Shown here piece by piece: positions 50,425-61,062 of a stretch of DNA of 64,000 bases. The DNA is from Spodoptera frugiperda (lineage: Eukaryota > Arthropoda > Insecta > Lepidoptera > Noctuidae): the NCBI RefSeq assembly GCF_023101765.2, contig NC_064230.1, positions 3,844,001 through 3,908,000 of the forward strand, in the 5' to 3' direction. How positions within the stretch are numbered: position 1 is the stretch's first letter; each line of letters starts with the position of its first letter. A model generated the notes under the pieces. That model was not told the origin of the DNA. It was given only the letters and a program-made list of their open reading frames with translations, and made no database searches. The position numbers were made by a program, and so were the translations under genes.

Positions 50425-50865
50425 CTAAAAGTCTATAAATAGCTAGTACTGACCAAAAGCCTTACACGGAGAAGGTTTGAGCATTAATCATCACGCTTGC
50501 TCAATGCGGGTTGGCGATTTCAGACTTATAATTAGAAATTATAAGCCCAAGTTCCCTCAAGATTACCTAGCGGGTTTACCGGAGCTCCGGGTCGAAAAGC
50601 AGGAGAAGGAACGGGGTGGTTTTTAGTCAGTAAGAGTCTGACACTCCCTCTCGCCTTGCCCAAGGCGGGAGAAGTCATTGGATGATTTTCTCCCCTCAAA
50701 AAAAAAAAAAAAAAGTTTCCTCACGATCTTTTCCTTCACTTTTTTGTCAGTGGTGTCTAAATATTTTTTTTAGAAAGTTTATATAAATCGGCAATAGTGA
50801 CATTGGTACTTGTCGTTGGTAGGTTTCGAGCTAGCACCCACGTGCCCGACCTTGGGCCAACAATA
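50425..50865 (-). mobile_element. SINE-C split by an LR1-tail
   Basis: SINE-C 3' part at 50435-50563 and 5' part at 50713-50840 with the head complement TTGGTACTTGTCGTTGGTAG. The AAGTTYCCTCAMGAT sequence at both junctions (50549-50563, 50713-50727) is the target-site duplication. Confidence 0.88.
50564..50712 (+). repeat. LR1-tail nested in SINE-C
   Basis: TACCTAGCGGGTTTACCGGA to TTCTCCCCTCAAAAAAAAAA with a 16-A tail. Confidence 0.9.
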
Positions 50866-50867
50866 TA

Positions 50868-51409
50868 CACTCGGCGTCACAAAAATTGCACCTCTTGGAA
50901 AATTGTAAGTTTAAAACATGTCCCGCCAGTAACGAATACATTACACCTTATTAATATTGGTATCAATTGAAAGTACGTTTAACGACCTTTAAATTAACAA
51001 CAGTTAGAATTCCTAAACACAACAGATCTCATCAGCACGTAACGTTAAAAAAAATGTTGTCAAAATATTCAGAATGGGATAACATTCCTCAAGAGACTGT
51101 TGTCACATTAATTCGTCCATGAGAGAAAGCATGGAAGCAGTCATCAGGGCTAGGGAGGGTAACACTAGGTTTTAAGTTGTTTTAAGGAATTATTTGCTGA
51201 TAAAATAAAATGTAACTTTTTAATCATTTGCATTTGCTTGCTTTTTTTATTCCCTGGTAAACAAAAAACCAAATCCATTGATTTATTCTTAAACTTAAAT
51301 GAATTGCCTTTCCAATGATACCTTAGTCATATGTCTGCCAATGATTAATAGGGTTAAAATGACTATGATTGGAACTTTTAAAGAGGTGCGATTTTTGTGA
51401 CGCCGAGTG
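50868..51409. mobile_element. Tc1/mariner-type deletion derivative, 542 bp
   Basis: Inverted ends CACTCGGCGTCACAAAAATT and AATTTTTGTGACGCCGAGTG-type (right end reads ATTTTTGTGACGCCGAGTG), flanked by TA at 50866-50867 and 51410-51411. TA duplication and a remnant of a Tc1-like transposase C-terminus inside identify the superfamily. Confidence 0.9.
51078..51175 (+). pseudogene. Tc1-like transposase, C-terminal relic
   Basis: One frame gives WDNIPQETVVTLIR; a stop and frameshift follow, and the adjacent frame gives an ESMEAVIRAREG-like string. The order (IPQ..LI.SM..R..AVI.ARGG) is the C-terminal signature of Tc1-family transposases, which cut and paste DNA at TA sites. The catalytic DDE residues and DNA-binding domain are deleted. 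Confidence 0.7.
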
Positions 51410-51411
51410 TA

Positions 51412-51772
51412 TGTGTCTTATCAGTCTTTATGAAAGCCATTTCATTTGATATCCATAATGGAAATAGCTGTGGAAAGAAATTAGACCATAATATCGTATG
51501 GTCATCTAGATTAATAGTGTGTACCAAATATCAAATTGGGTTGTCGTCAGGAATGGGGGTAAAATTCCAATTACTAAAGACCGAAGCTAAATGAAATCGT
51601 TTGACAAAAATGTTGCTTTGTCTGTCTGTTCTATGTACCTATACTTAGATCATTGAAAACACGCTGCTGAGAGGAAGGTTTTAAATGACAAAATCAAATG
51701 ACGAAATTACATAGCAGAGAAACTCAAATTACCATCCAGGGCTGTTAGCTAATCATATCCATACTAATATTA
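51412..51772. other. Unique sequence, no gene supported
   Basis: A 65-codon ORF (51397-51594) includes transposon end sequence and has no known match. No splice-bounded exon found. Confidence 0.3.
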
Positions 51773-52099
51773 CCCACAAAAACATTTCATGTTAAATGTT
51801 GCCAAGACGAGACCATATAGCTCGCACTGTCAAAAAGTAATCAGATCCCGTGTAGAGCCAAGTTTCTAACCCTATACTTTTGAACTGGCGAGTCGGCCGC
51901 ACGGACTTTTTGCTATTCGTCATATGGGCTTGAGCTTAAAAATCTATTCAATCTTCTAAACTCTTTCCGTGCGGCCAACTCGCCAGTTCAAAAGTATAGG
52001 GTTAGAAACTTGGCTCTACACGGGATCTGATTACTTTTTGACAGTGCGAGCTATATGGTCTCGTCTTGGCAACATTTAACATGAAATGTTTTTGTGGGA
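51773..52099. repeat. Long palindromic MITE
   Basis: Arms 51773-51905 and 51966-52099 are nearly perfect inverted repeats (CCCACAAAAACATTTCATGT; TCCGTGCGGCC at the inner border) around a 60-bp centre. No ORF. Confidence 0.92.
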
Positions 52100-52660
52100 T
52101 TTCATTTCTTTTTGTAGGTTGCTTATGATAGAAAGATAAAATGAGCGACAAATTCACCTACTAAACTACTAAATTTATAAGAAAATTGGAAACGTAATCC
52201 TAATACTTTTTATCAATGAAAATTAAAACACTAGTATCTAAACCTTTACCTACTAAACTACTAACAATTAAATATTAGGCAAATGGTTTTTTTCTCCGCG
52301 ATAGCAAACTTTTAAATCACCGAAATATTCCGAAAACTTTTCATTCAACGAGACAACCGTCAACGACGTCTGACCTCGCGCGTCTGCCCGCGTTCGGGTG
52401 CCGCGCTCGCTGACGGGCCGATTATTTTTAGCTACTGCGCGGGGACGAGGGGGCAGGCGGCGGGCGTTGGCGCATACTATACTTACGATGCTTATGTTCA
52501 AAAGTATAGGTTGATTAATAAACACTTACCGAAGTGAAGTGTAGTAATATTATTCATATCTAAGTACTTATGGGTAGGATAATGTTTTGATTTGATGAAA
52601 AGTTTGTGTTCTATGTACTTGTGTATAATTTTCAGATCTCAAGCAGGAAATAGGGAATTA
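52100..52660. other. Unassigned region with a short GC-rich island
   Basis: 52365-52470 is sharply GC-rich (CGCGCGTCTGCCCGCG, GGCGGCGGGCGTTGGCGC) in AT-rich surroundings. The minus-strand ORF 52268-52525 (85 codons) covers it with an arginine-rich, low-complexity product. It may be repeat-derived or a 5' end of an unrecognised transcript. Confidence 0.35.
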
Positions 52661-53305
52661 AGTTTCCCTATTTCAGATTTTTACCCCTCCGCGGCCGCAT
52701 TCAGACCTCTAGCGTCAAAAGTTGCGGAAGTCTCGAACAAACTTTCACCCCCTAGTTTAAGGGGTTGGGGGTAAAAGTTCCAAGTTTTAGGATTTTTTTG
52801 TTGTTTGGGTACTAATACTAGCTTACATACCAAATTTCAGTTTTCTAGGACTTCAGGAAGTACCTTAAGAATTTTGTTGATCATCAGTGAGTGAGTGAGT
52901 GAGTGACGAAATCGGGGTATTTTAGATATCAATAAAATCTAAAGTATAAGAGCTATGCAATTGAAACTTTAGAGGTTTATTAAGTCTACCACTGACATTA
53001 TATCCTGAAAATTTTGTTTATCTGGTATAACCCAAACTCAAGTTATGAAGGTTCAAAAATACGACGAAGCGCTTCGAGAAAAGGTAGGTAGTGCCCTTGC
53101 GCTTCGCTTGGCTCGTCTTGGCGGGGCACTGCCGTGCCCCCAGATAAATGTGAATGTATGTATGTCTGGATGTTCGTCCGTCAATCACGCTAAAACTACT
53201 GAATGGATTTTGATGAAATTTGGTATACAGACAGGGTATGAGCTGATTTGAGTGATAGGATACTTTTTATCCTACGGGAACGCGGATGAAGTAGCTGGCA
53301 GAAGC
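52661..53305. repeat. Degenerate transposon-derived sequence
   Basis: 52885-52910 is a GTGA microsatellite. 53160-53290 carries ATTTTGATGAAATTTGGTAT and TACTTTTTATCCTACGGGAA, phrases of a common moth repeat. Class not determined. Confidence 0.4.
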
Positions 53306-53319
53306 TAGTCTATAATATA

Positions 53320-53510
53320 AAATAAGTCAGGTTTTCCATCCTGACGCTATAATTCCACGAACCGATTTCCACGGCTTTGCATTCGTTGGAAAGGTCTCGG
53401 GCTCCGTGAGGTTTATAGCAATGAAAATTCAGGAAAAATTTCAAGAGAAAAGCAGGAAAACAGGGAAAATCATTGGTGTCAAAACGGAGTTCGCCGGGTT
53501 TGTTTGTTTT
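53320..53510 (-). repeat. Degenerate repeat shared with 10150-10320 and 19940-20150
   Basis: CGATTTCCACGGCTTTGCAT and GGTCTCGGGCTCCGTGAGG recur at those loci. Confidence 0.55.
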
Positions 53511-53712
53511 TTTTTTATGAAATACGTCGGCAAACGAGCAGACGTATCGCCTGATGGTACGCAATCAACGCCGCCCATGGACACTAACACCAGAGGCGTT
53601 ACAAGTGCGTTGCCGGACTTTTGGGGGTTAGAAATTTAAGGGTTATTGGGGAATCGGGGATTGGAAAGGAGGGAATTAGGCCCCTGGTAACCTCACTCAC
53701 AGAACGAAAAGT
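53511..53712 (-). repeat. Rep-E 3' two thirds
   Basis: ATACGTCGGCAAACGAGCAG to CCTCACTCACAGAACGAAAA. Confidence 0.8.
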
Positions 53713-53919
53713 TTATAAATTTTCAAATGTACTACATATTTGTTCTAGCAAAATATTTTGAGGGAGATTGATTGATAGACACAGATTGACTGTACATTAG
53801 TCTATTCATAACATCTCGCCTAAGGCGTAGACAGATGTATGTGGAACACATATTCCTATCAGTTATGATATCATTTGTTCTGTATTCCGATTGAATAAAT
53901 AAATAAGTGTAATTATGAA

Positions 53920-54090
53920 GTCGTGGTGGCCCTGTGGTTTAAGACGCCCGCTTCTCATGCATGAGCGAGTTTGAGATCTACCAACATCAAGTACCAATGA
54001 CTGTTCAGAATTATAATTTGTACTTTCTAAGATTATTTAAACATCACTGCGAGAAGAGACTTTGGTCACCAGGGGCCACTTATAAGTTAT
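53920..54090 (+). repeat. SINE-C with deletion
   Basis: GTCGTGGTGGCCCTGTGGTT head, CTCATGCATGAGCGAG, ACCAACATCAAGTACCAATG; the centre is deleted before GAGAAGAGACTTTGGTCACC. Confidence 0.7.
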
Positions 54091-54204
54091 TGACGTGTGA
54101 TGTAAAGAATTGGGTAGTTTCCTCAATAAAAAAAAATATTTAGATTTTTCAATACGATAAAATATTGATACAATAACCACACTTTCATTTAGATGATCTA
54201 CTTA

Positions 54205-54358
54205 ATCTTCGAATGTTTCTAGTTAATTTTCTTCAAATAACTCTAGCTATTTGACGGAAAAATCATAAGTCGCACTCTATCTCATACAAAAATCATAGAA
54301 AATATCGTTTTTAACGTTTCGAAAAAAGTATTGAATTTGACTAGTAGGAAACTAACTG
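54205..54358 (-). repeat. MITE-H2, partial
   Basis: CGTTTTTAACGTTTCGAAAA and TTTGACTAGTAGGAAACTAA, the complement of the H2 start. Confidence 0.65.
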
Positions 54359-54969
54359 ATCACAAGACTCATTAGAATAATATTGTGACAACTATAATAG
54401 ATGCACAAGAAAGATAGTAAACACTTTAATTTACAAAACGAATCAGAGATTTGCTAACATACACACTATACTTACATAAAACAAAGCAGGAAATATATTC
54501 TTTTCCTCTTTCCTCTAACGTAAATACTAGCAAGCGTTGTCAAGGGCAACGTATCAACAATGGCTATACGTTGTCTCTTTCACTCCTTTACTAAAGTTAT
54601 TAGCTATCCTTTTCACACGGCTTTTTGTTTTATTTCTTTTTGGCGGAATGGATTTGTATAGGTTTTTGTGTAGGTCTAGATTTACTAGAATGATTTAAAT
54701 CTAAGTTTTTACTTTCTGTCTGTTTGGTTGTTAAAAACTTAAAAAATACTGATCAGGCTTTCAATAGGTAGTTGTGTCAGATACCGCTTTCATTGCTATT
54801 ATCAAATACGAAATCTTCGAGAATCTGAAAAATTCCATGTTTTGATATAGGTATAATTTGTGTCAGATGTCGTGCTATTACTGCGAAATCTTTGAAAGAC
54901 TCAATAGATGTTAAACTCGACCCCCCGTGTAACAGAAAGAGACCACTTGTTCTATGACTTTCGACCAGC
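54359..54969. other. Intergenic, no gene seen
   Basis: AT-rich, no repeat family or coding signal recognised. Confidence 0.4.
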
Positions 54970-54971
54970 CT

Positions 54972-55062
54972 TTTCTTAAGGCCCGCAACGTATCACTCCT
55001 CTGGTGTTGCGGGGTCCATACCATCGTGACCCGTCTGCTCGTTTGCCTCTACTTATTCCTAA
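54972..55062 (+). repeat. Rep-E relic
   Basis: AAGGCCCGCAACGTATCACT and GTGACCCGTCTGCTCGTTTG; decayed. Confidence 0.5.
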
Positions 55063-55183
55063 AACCGAGGCAATTTAATTTGTATAAGTTTATTAAAGTA
55101 ATACTAGTTGGTAATTTTATTGCATACCAAAAATGCTGAAATTTTCTGTATCTGTTTAAGACATAGTTATACAGTAGTCAGAA

Positions 55184-55481
55184 GTGCTTTTCCACCAGAG
55201 ATGCTATGCTACGTTGCTCTGGATGTATTTAGCTTCCATCAAGCATATTCATTGGTAAACATAGCTTAGCATTGATGAAAACAGACTCAGCTAAGCTATG
55301 TTTTTATACGAAAAGATGCGTGGATGGATGGCTTCCCTACTATCGATACGCGATTGCACACTCATCTACTATGCAAATCTTCCTCATACAGCTACATAGC
55401 TTAGTATTAGTGGAAACGGTCACATAGTTTCACAGCTTAGTTATTACATCTACATAGCAACATCTCTGGTGAAAAAGCCCC
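55184..55481. repeat. MITE-K, near full length
   Basis: GTGCTTTTCCACCAGAGATG to CATCTCTGGTGAAAAAGC. It ends 60 bp before the gelsolin exon. Confidence 0.85.
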
Positions 55482-55541
55482 CTCAAACAAGAACTAAATA
55501 TTTTGATCTTGACATTGATGTTGATTTTCTTTTGTCCTTAG

Positions 55542-55613
55542 ACCATGCCAGAAGTACACCCCGCGTTCGCCAATTCTGGCAAGAAAGCTGGAATTGAAGT
55601 CTGGAGGATTGAG
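55542..55613 (+). CDS. Gel: Gelsolin-like protein, first coding exon (partial gene)
   Basis: Gelsolins are Ca2+-regulated proteins that sever and cap actin filaments; insects make cytoplasmic and secreted forms. The exon has a clear acceptor (TTTTCTTTTGTCCTTAG), three 5' UTR bases, ATG at 55545, and 23 codons beginning MPEVHPAFANSGKKAGIEVW then RIE. It ends at donor GAG|GTACGT (55614), a phase-0 intron. The HPAF..G.KAG.E.WRIE string is the conserved start of the first gelsolin repeat. No further gelsolin exons were seen up to 64000, so the first coding intron is at least 8.4 kb and the rest of the protein (about 700 residues in the family) lies outside the window. Upstream exons are also required; a candidate is at 44429-44496. 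A villin-type paralogue is the main alternative. Confidence 0.82.
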
Positions 55614-55763
55614 GTACGTAATGAAAATATATATTGTTTTAAGTATTTTTAGCACCAAGGTCGTGGTTGGCCTATGAAGTAAGTACAAAGAGAAGATGTC
55701 GTAATGACATTGGCACTGTGACACAAACACGGCCCTGCCCAATGATATAATCTGACCAGCATC

Positions 55764-56078
55764 CTTAGAACGAGTTTGCTTTTTTCTTTTCTTTTTTTTT
55801 TTTTTTTTATTAAAACGTTGCCCCACACTAGTATTTTCTCCTGTGTCGTGGGTGCGTTTACAAACATACAAGTTCACACGCACATGACACCCAGACCCGA
55901 AACAACAATTTGTGGATCACACAAAGAATTGCTCCGTGCGGGAATCGAACCCGCTACACGTTGCACGGCAGCCAATTACCCGAGCCACCGCGCCAACCGT
56001 GCAGTCAAACAAGAACTAAATATTTTGATTTGAAAGAAAACGAAACGAGAGCGCGTTTGCTCTGATTTGTTAGTGCAG
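55764..56078. repeat. MITE (6709 type) split by SINE-B
   Basis: GAACGAGTTTGCTTTTTTC at 55768 and GAAACGAGAGCGCGTTTGCT at 56043 resemble the start and the next segment of the MITE at 6709-6847. SINE-B lies between them. Confidence 0.5.
55786..56010 (-). mobile_element. SINE-B, full length
   Basis: Long T-run 55790-55809, ACGTTGCCCCACACTAGTAT, AACAACAATTTGTGGATCAC, the box B complement GGGAATCGAACCCGC, and head to GCGCCAACCGTGCAGTCAA. It sits in the first gelsolin intron. Confidence 0.92.
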
Positions 56079-56091
56079 TGGTTCCCAAAGT

Positions 56092-56290
56092 TAACTGGTC
56101 TACGACCTATCTAAATCAAGCTTCTAAACTCAGGACCCACCTTCCAGGGAATTAAACCTTTACTCTGTTTACTACCGTTTAAAAATACAGAACGGTTGGT
56201 TTGTACATCGTTGTACAAACAAGGCGTACCAGAAACTTGCAATTGCGACCCACTCAATGGGTCCCAACTCAGAGGTTGGGATAACCTTGG
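56092..56290. repeat. hAT-like MITE, decayed
   Basis: CAGTGGTTCCCAAAGTTAAC is a typical hAT end. The other end (CAGAGGTTGGGATAACCTTG) is a diverged complement. The interior has GACCCACTCAATGGGTCCC. No clear target-site duplication. Confidence 0.55.
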
Positions 56291-56980
56291 GGCCTGAAGT
56301 GCAAGAGGGATGGAGCTATGCAGGTTGTATACCTCTGGTCCCTTTTGCACTGATCAGTGATCGACCATTCTGACACAATTGTAATAGCAGACTAAGGGGT
56401 TAGTGTATTCGCGCTGGGCAATCAGAATGCGATGGTATTGATGTATGATGGAAGCTAGAAATGTGGTGTTCCATAGTTTCTGTCTACCGTTGTGTGGATA
56501 AGCCGGTGACCGAGCAGTCGAACGCAGCAGTGGGATTTATGACGACATCCGTTAATTTATACGTCAATCGTCTATGTGCGACTTCTATCATCTGTCATTT
56601 GTCATGTATCGCCACAATGACCAAAATTATTTACAAAGTATTGATTAATTTGATTCATAGTGCTTCTTTCAAACCAACACTTAGGTCGCGCTGAGCATGG
56701 TATAGTAAATCCTGTTAAATTAATTAACGATTTAATCCTAAAACGTAATGTCGCCCTCCATCTACACCTTTGGATTAAACCGTGGACAGTTTTAACCGAC
56801 AAACATTGTGAAAGTAGTTAATAAAGAAATCAATACGGTAGTAGACAGAGTTTAAAAATTAAAAGTCTAATTAGTCCGTTAGTTAGATAATAAATGATAT
56901 ATTATGACATGTAAATTATTTTGTCATAATATAAGGTTACAGAGATGTACTTTTTTAATGTTTAGACAGGTATTTTTTTA
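56291..56980. other. Gelsolin intron sequence, no exon seen
   Basis: Includes the repeat copy at 56530-56625 shared with 50130-50228. Short ORFs only. Confidence 0.4.
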
Positions 56981-56981
56981 T

Positions 56982-57245
56982 GGTATAAGCTGGTAAACAG
57001 CTAATAAAATCAAGATGGTAAGCAATCGCCGCCGCTCATACAGTTTTAACTCCAGAGGCGTAACAAGTGCGTTACCGGCCTTATTTAGGAATTCAATACT
57101 TGTTGAGGAATCGAGGATTATTTGATTGGTAAGGTGATAAAAAATCCAGTAACCTCACTCACACAACGAAACTCAACGCAAACGTTGGTTTACGTCGGTT
57201 TTCTGAGAGGCCGTGGTTTCTGTGACTCCGGTCGAGCCGGCAAAA
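56982..57245 (-). repeat. Rep-E, diverged
   Basis: TTTTATGGTATAAGCTGGTA to GACTCCGGTCGAGCCGGC. Confidence 0.8.
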
Positions 57246-57494
57246 TTACGCGGATGTGGGCACATACCGCGATACTTAATCTAATCGTTAACACGGTTGT
57301 CATAGCTATTCAGGGGTAAAAACAATATATAATACACGTTTATTCATAATTTATTAATATTATGTATTACACGGCTTATTTTCGGAACAAACTGCGCGAT
57401 ATTTCGAATGCAAGCGTTATGAACTTCACAGATGCCGAAATATCAGAAACTCATAAGAACAATAAACATGACCATGTCAGTTTAAAAACTTATA

Positions 57495-57665
57495 TGTCAC
57501 GGTTTTTAGAAATTTTCTCAGTAGGGGTAGCGCGGAGTCTGGAATTACGCACATTGTATATGTACAATTTTATTGCTCACCCACTATTACAATTTATGTT
57601 GTAAGTCCCACATAATGATGAAAAGTGCCATGTGTACATTTCCAGTACTCCGCTGGCATTACTGC
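57495..57665 (+). repeat. SINE-A body, rearranged
   Basis: TTTTCTCAGTAGGGGTAGCG and CGGAGTCTGGAATTACGCA are followed by a second, reverse piece around 57600-57680. Confidence 0.5.
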
Positions 57666-57954
57666 CGAAATTTTCGAAAAACTAACAAAACCCTCGGGAA
57701 TGAACCAGAGATCCCTGTTGCAAGATAAAAATCATGATGTTTATTTATTTATAAACAGAATATAATGAATGATAGTCAACAGCATTAAAAGATTAAACAA
57801 AGTAACAATATAAACTGGTTTACGTCAAACAAAGATATTTGAAATGTCGGCGAATAAAATATAAAGCTCGGCTCGAAGATTTATGAACAGCTGTAATAAG
57901 AACTATTTATAATCTATGTGAGATGTTTATAGTACAGGGAACGGATAAAAGACT

Positions 57955-58256
57955 GAAAGTGTGGGAGCGCCATGCTTCTGCACGAATGGGCCGGCTCGAC
58001 CGGAGTGATACCACGGCCGAGCAAAAAAACCGACGTGAAACAACGCTTGCGTTGTGTGAGTGAGGTTGCCAGAAACCCTATATGCCCCTCTCACAATTTT
58101 CTTAATCATCGATTCTCCAACAATCCTTAAATTCTTGACCTCCAAAAATGTCGGCAACGCTTACTTGTAACGCCTCTGGTGTTTCAAGTGTCCATAGGCA
58201 GCGGGCAATTGCTAACGCATCAGATGATCCGTCTGCTCGTTTACGGGCTTATAAGA
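57955..58256 (+). repeat. Rep-E, full length
   Basis: AAGTGTGGGAGCGCCATGCT to TTACGGGCTTATAAGATAAA. Confidence 0.88.
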
Positions 58257-58277
58257 TAAAAAATGAATGATAAACAC

Positions 58278-58512
58278 TTATTGCTCGTTGGTCGTTGCGA
58301 CTGCCGGGCAAGAGGTTCCTGGTTCGATTCCCGGGTCGGGAAAAGTAGTGCTGGACCTTTTCTATTTACCGAAAATTTCTCAGTAGCAGCAATGGAATTG
58401 TGCCCAGTATTATGGACTTTTAGGCTAGGTGAATAGTGGGTGTACATTGTACAGTGGCGTTACATGCCGTAATGTGCACCTCTGCCTACCCCTTCGGGGA
58501 TAAAAGACGGAA
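58278..58512 (+). repeat. SINE-A with head
   Basis: TATTGCTCGTTGGTCGTTGC, box B GGTTCGATTCC at 58321-58331, and body to TTCGGGGATAAAAGACGGAA. The A box region carries a deletion. Confidence 0.85.
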
Positions 58513-58744
58513 CGTGACGTTATATTTATAGTTCAGAGACCGAATGAAAGAATGAATGATAAATGACAGGAGAATATTTTCTATAATCTGTGTGTTTAAT
58601 GTAGCAGTTTTATGATGGACTATAAAACATCACTTATAATCTGAAGATGTGGGCGTTGCTGCACATATTTTACATTTTAACACTTACTTATTTTCACTGC
58701 TTTTTTAGTACGGCTATATTTTTGAACCAGGTTTAGTTTTGTCA

Positions 58745-58990
58745 AAATATTTATAGTCAAAGTCAAAAAGTCAAAAGCATTTATTTCAATTAATCCTAAA
58801 TTAGGCACTTTTGAAACATCAAATTGAATTGTCCGTCAGTCTGTCCGTCAGTGAAGCGAGGCGCTCGCTCGTTCCAAAGTGTTGCTTCGAATGGAGAAGA
58901 ACGAGTATGAAACTCCATCGTTACTCTTTAAAACAAAATGTTTTTGACAATATCTCTGATACATTATTTGATCATTTACCTATTGTATAT
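58745..58990 (-). repeat. Rep-H copy
   Basis: GTCAAAGTCAAAAAGTCAAA at the tail end, then CACTTTTGAAACATCAAATT and CTCGTTCCAAAGTGTTGC. Confidence 0.65.
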
Positions 58991-59129
58991 GTAGGAACGA
59001 TATAACGACAATATAGCGTCAAAACTAATGGGACAATTATACGTAGAGTATCCGATGTACGACCGAAAGTAGTTAATAATCTAGATGAAGATGAATCTAA
59101 AAGAAAATCGATCGATCGACCCAAGGAGG

Positions 59130-59491
59130 GTGCTTTTCCACCAGAGATGTGCTATGCTACGTTGCTGTGGATGTGTTTGGCTTGCACCGATCATATTTAT
59201 TGGTACACGTAGCTTAGCACTGGTGGAAACGGACTCAGCTAAGCTATGTTTTTTTCTATGGACATCCATCCAAAGCATCAAGAAGCCATCCATAGCACAC
59301 ATGTGGATATGGATGGCTTTCCTACTATAGATACGTCGCTTACTCGAGCTGCGCATCTTCCTCGCACAGCTACTTTGAGGCGACGCATCTTCATAGCACA
59401 TCTTACTTGCACTGCTACTAGCTTAGTATCAGTGGAAACGGTTACATAGGTTAGTTTCACAGGTTAGTTATTACATTTGTTGGAAAAGCAC
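59130..59491. repeat. MITE-K, long copy
   Basis: GTGCTTTTCCACCAGAGATG to TTGTTGGAAAAGCAC. The interior contains inverted GCACTGGTGGAAACGGACTC / CTTAGTATCAGTGGAAACG type segments. Confidence 0.88.
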
Positions 59492-59699
59492 TCTAATCTC
59501 CATCTGGCCTCTGTAAAACCTGTTATATTACATTATGCGGTATTCCTGTCTCCCGTGTTACATGGGGACATTTATTAAAAGCTATTTTTACGCGTTTACA
59601 TCATGTGAACCTTACATGTGTACTATTTTTGTTTTCGTGTGAAAAAAAGACGATCGATGTGTCTTGTTCGCGTCTGGTGGGGTTCTGAATATAAAGCTG

Positions 59700-60177
59700 T
59701 TTTTTTTTTTTATGATATAAGCCGGTAAACGAGCAGATGGATCACCTGATGGTAAGCAATCGCCGCCGCCCATGGACACCCGAAACATCAGTAGCGTTAC
59801 AAGTGCGTTGCCGGTCTTTTAGGGATTAAGAATTTAAGGGTTTTTGGGTGATCCGGGATTGGAAAAATTGGGAAGGGGGATAATTAAACCTCCAGTAATC
59901 TCACCCACACAACAAAACACAATGCAAGCGTTGTTTCACGTCGGATTTCTGTGAGGTCATCGGTATCACGCCGGCCGACCCGCCCATTTGTGCCGAAGCA
60001 TGGCTTCCTCCTTCCCAATGTTTCCTTTTGCCTATTCCCCAATAACCCTTAAATTGCTAACCACCCAAAAGGCCGGCAACACATTTGTAACCCCTCTGGT
60101 ATTTCTATGAGCCGCGGCGATTGCTTACCATCAGGTGATACGTCTGCTCGTTTACCGGCTTATACCATAAAAAAACA
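59700..60177. repeat. Two Rep-E copies in inverted orientation
   Basis: A full minus-strand copy 59700-60007 (T-run, ATGATATAAGCCGGTAAACG to GCCGAAGCATGGC) faces a plus-strand 3' half 60010-60177 ending GCTTATACCATAAAAAAAC. Confidence 0.88.
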
Positions 60178-60434
60178 TGTATATAATGCGAACCATTGCA
60201 CCAACGAACTCTAGAATAAAAAAAAGACTATCGTCGACTAGCCAAGAAATTGACAACGACCGGATAATAAGCTTTGACATCAATTAGACGCGTAACAAAT
60301 TGAGCGTGTTAGGTAGGTACACGGTATATTATATTTTTATTTAGAAAACAACGTCATACTATTTCATAACATCTAAGACATAAATAAAATTATACACGTG
60401 TCACTTTTATTTTATTAGCTTCGTCCGCATCTCC

Positions 60435-60540
60435 GTGCGATAAAGTCTAAAGTCAAAGTCAAAATTATTTATTTCATATAGACCGAGAAGGCACTTTTGA
60501 ACGTCAAAGCAAATCCGTCAAAGAGATAAGGTAAATCCGT
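60435..60540 (-). repeat. Rep-H fragment
   Basis: GTCAAAGTCAAAATTATTTA and GCACTTTTGAACGTCAAAGC. Confidence 0.6.
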
Positions 60541-60637
60541 TAGGTAGTGAACATAAACTCACAAACTTTCGCATTTATAATATTAGTAAGATACTCTTCC
60601 AGAATATAACATTGTAGAGAAAAATTTAATTGTATCC

Positions 60638-60787
60638 ATAGCACGCATCTTTCCATATAAAAAACATAGCTTAGCTGAGTTCGTTCCTACCAGTGCTAAG
60701 CTATGTGTACCAATGAATATAATTGATGGAAGCCAAACGCATCTACAGCAACGTAGCATAGCACATCTTTGGTGCAAAATCACCCTA
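60638..60787 (-). repeat. MITE-K fragment
   Basis: CATAGCACGCATCTTTCCAT through GCACATCTTTGGTGCAAAAT. Confidence 0.75.
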
Positions 60788-60867
60788 ATAGATTGGCAAC
60801 TCTCAGAATTCAAATTCCAATTCATTTATTTTATGTGACACATTTATTTATTTTATATAGCAACCTT

Positions 60868-61062
60868 ATGTCACACAATTATGTGTAAAACAATGCAACG
60901 TGTTTATTCTTACTACACTACGAATCGGATGACATTTCGCGTGAACCGTGCAGGTTAATTTTGGAATAAGCTGCCATATTGCATTCTCCGTGATGACAGT
61001 TCAAAACAATAAAACCGACATATTATGTATCAGTTTAAGTCTAATTTACTCGGGAATTAAAG
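60868..61062 (+). repeat. Local duplication, copy 1
   Basis: TGTAAAACAATGCAACGTGT, CACTACGAATCGGATGACAT and ATTCTCCGTGATGACAGTTC match copy 2 at 61800-61985 in order. Confidence 0.8.

Noticed and set aside
53045..53251. Plus-strand ORF of 68 codons
   Set aside because: It covers a common moth repeat (ATTTTGATGAAATTTGGTAT) and shows no conserved domain.
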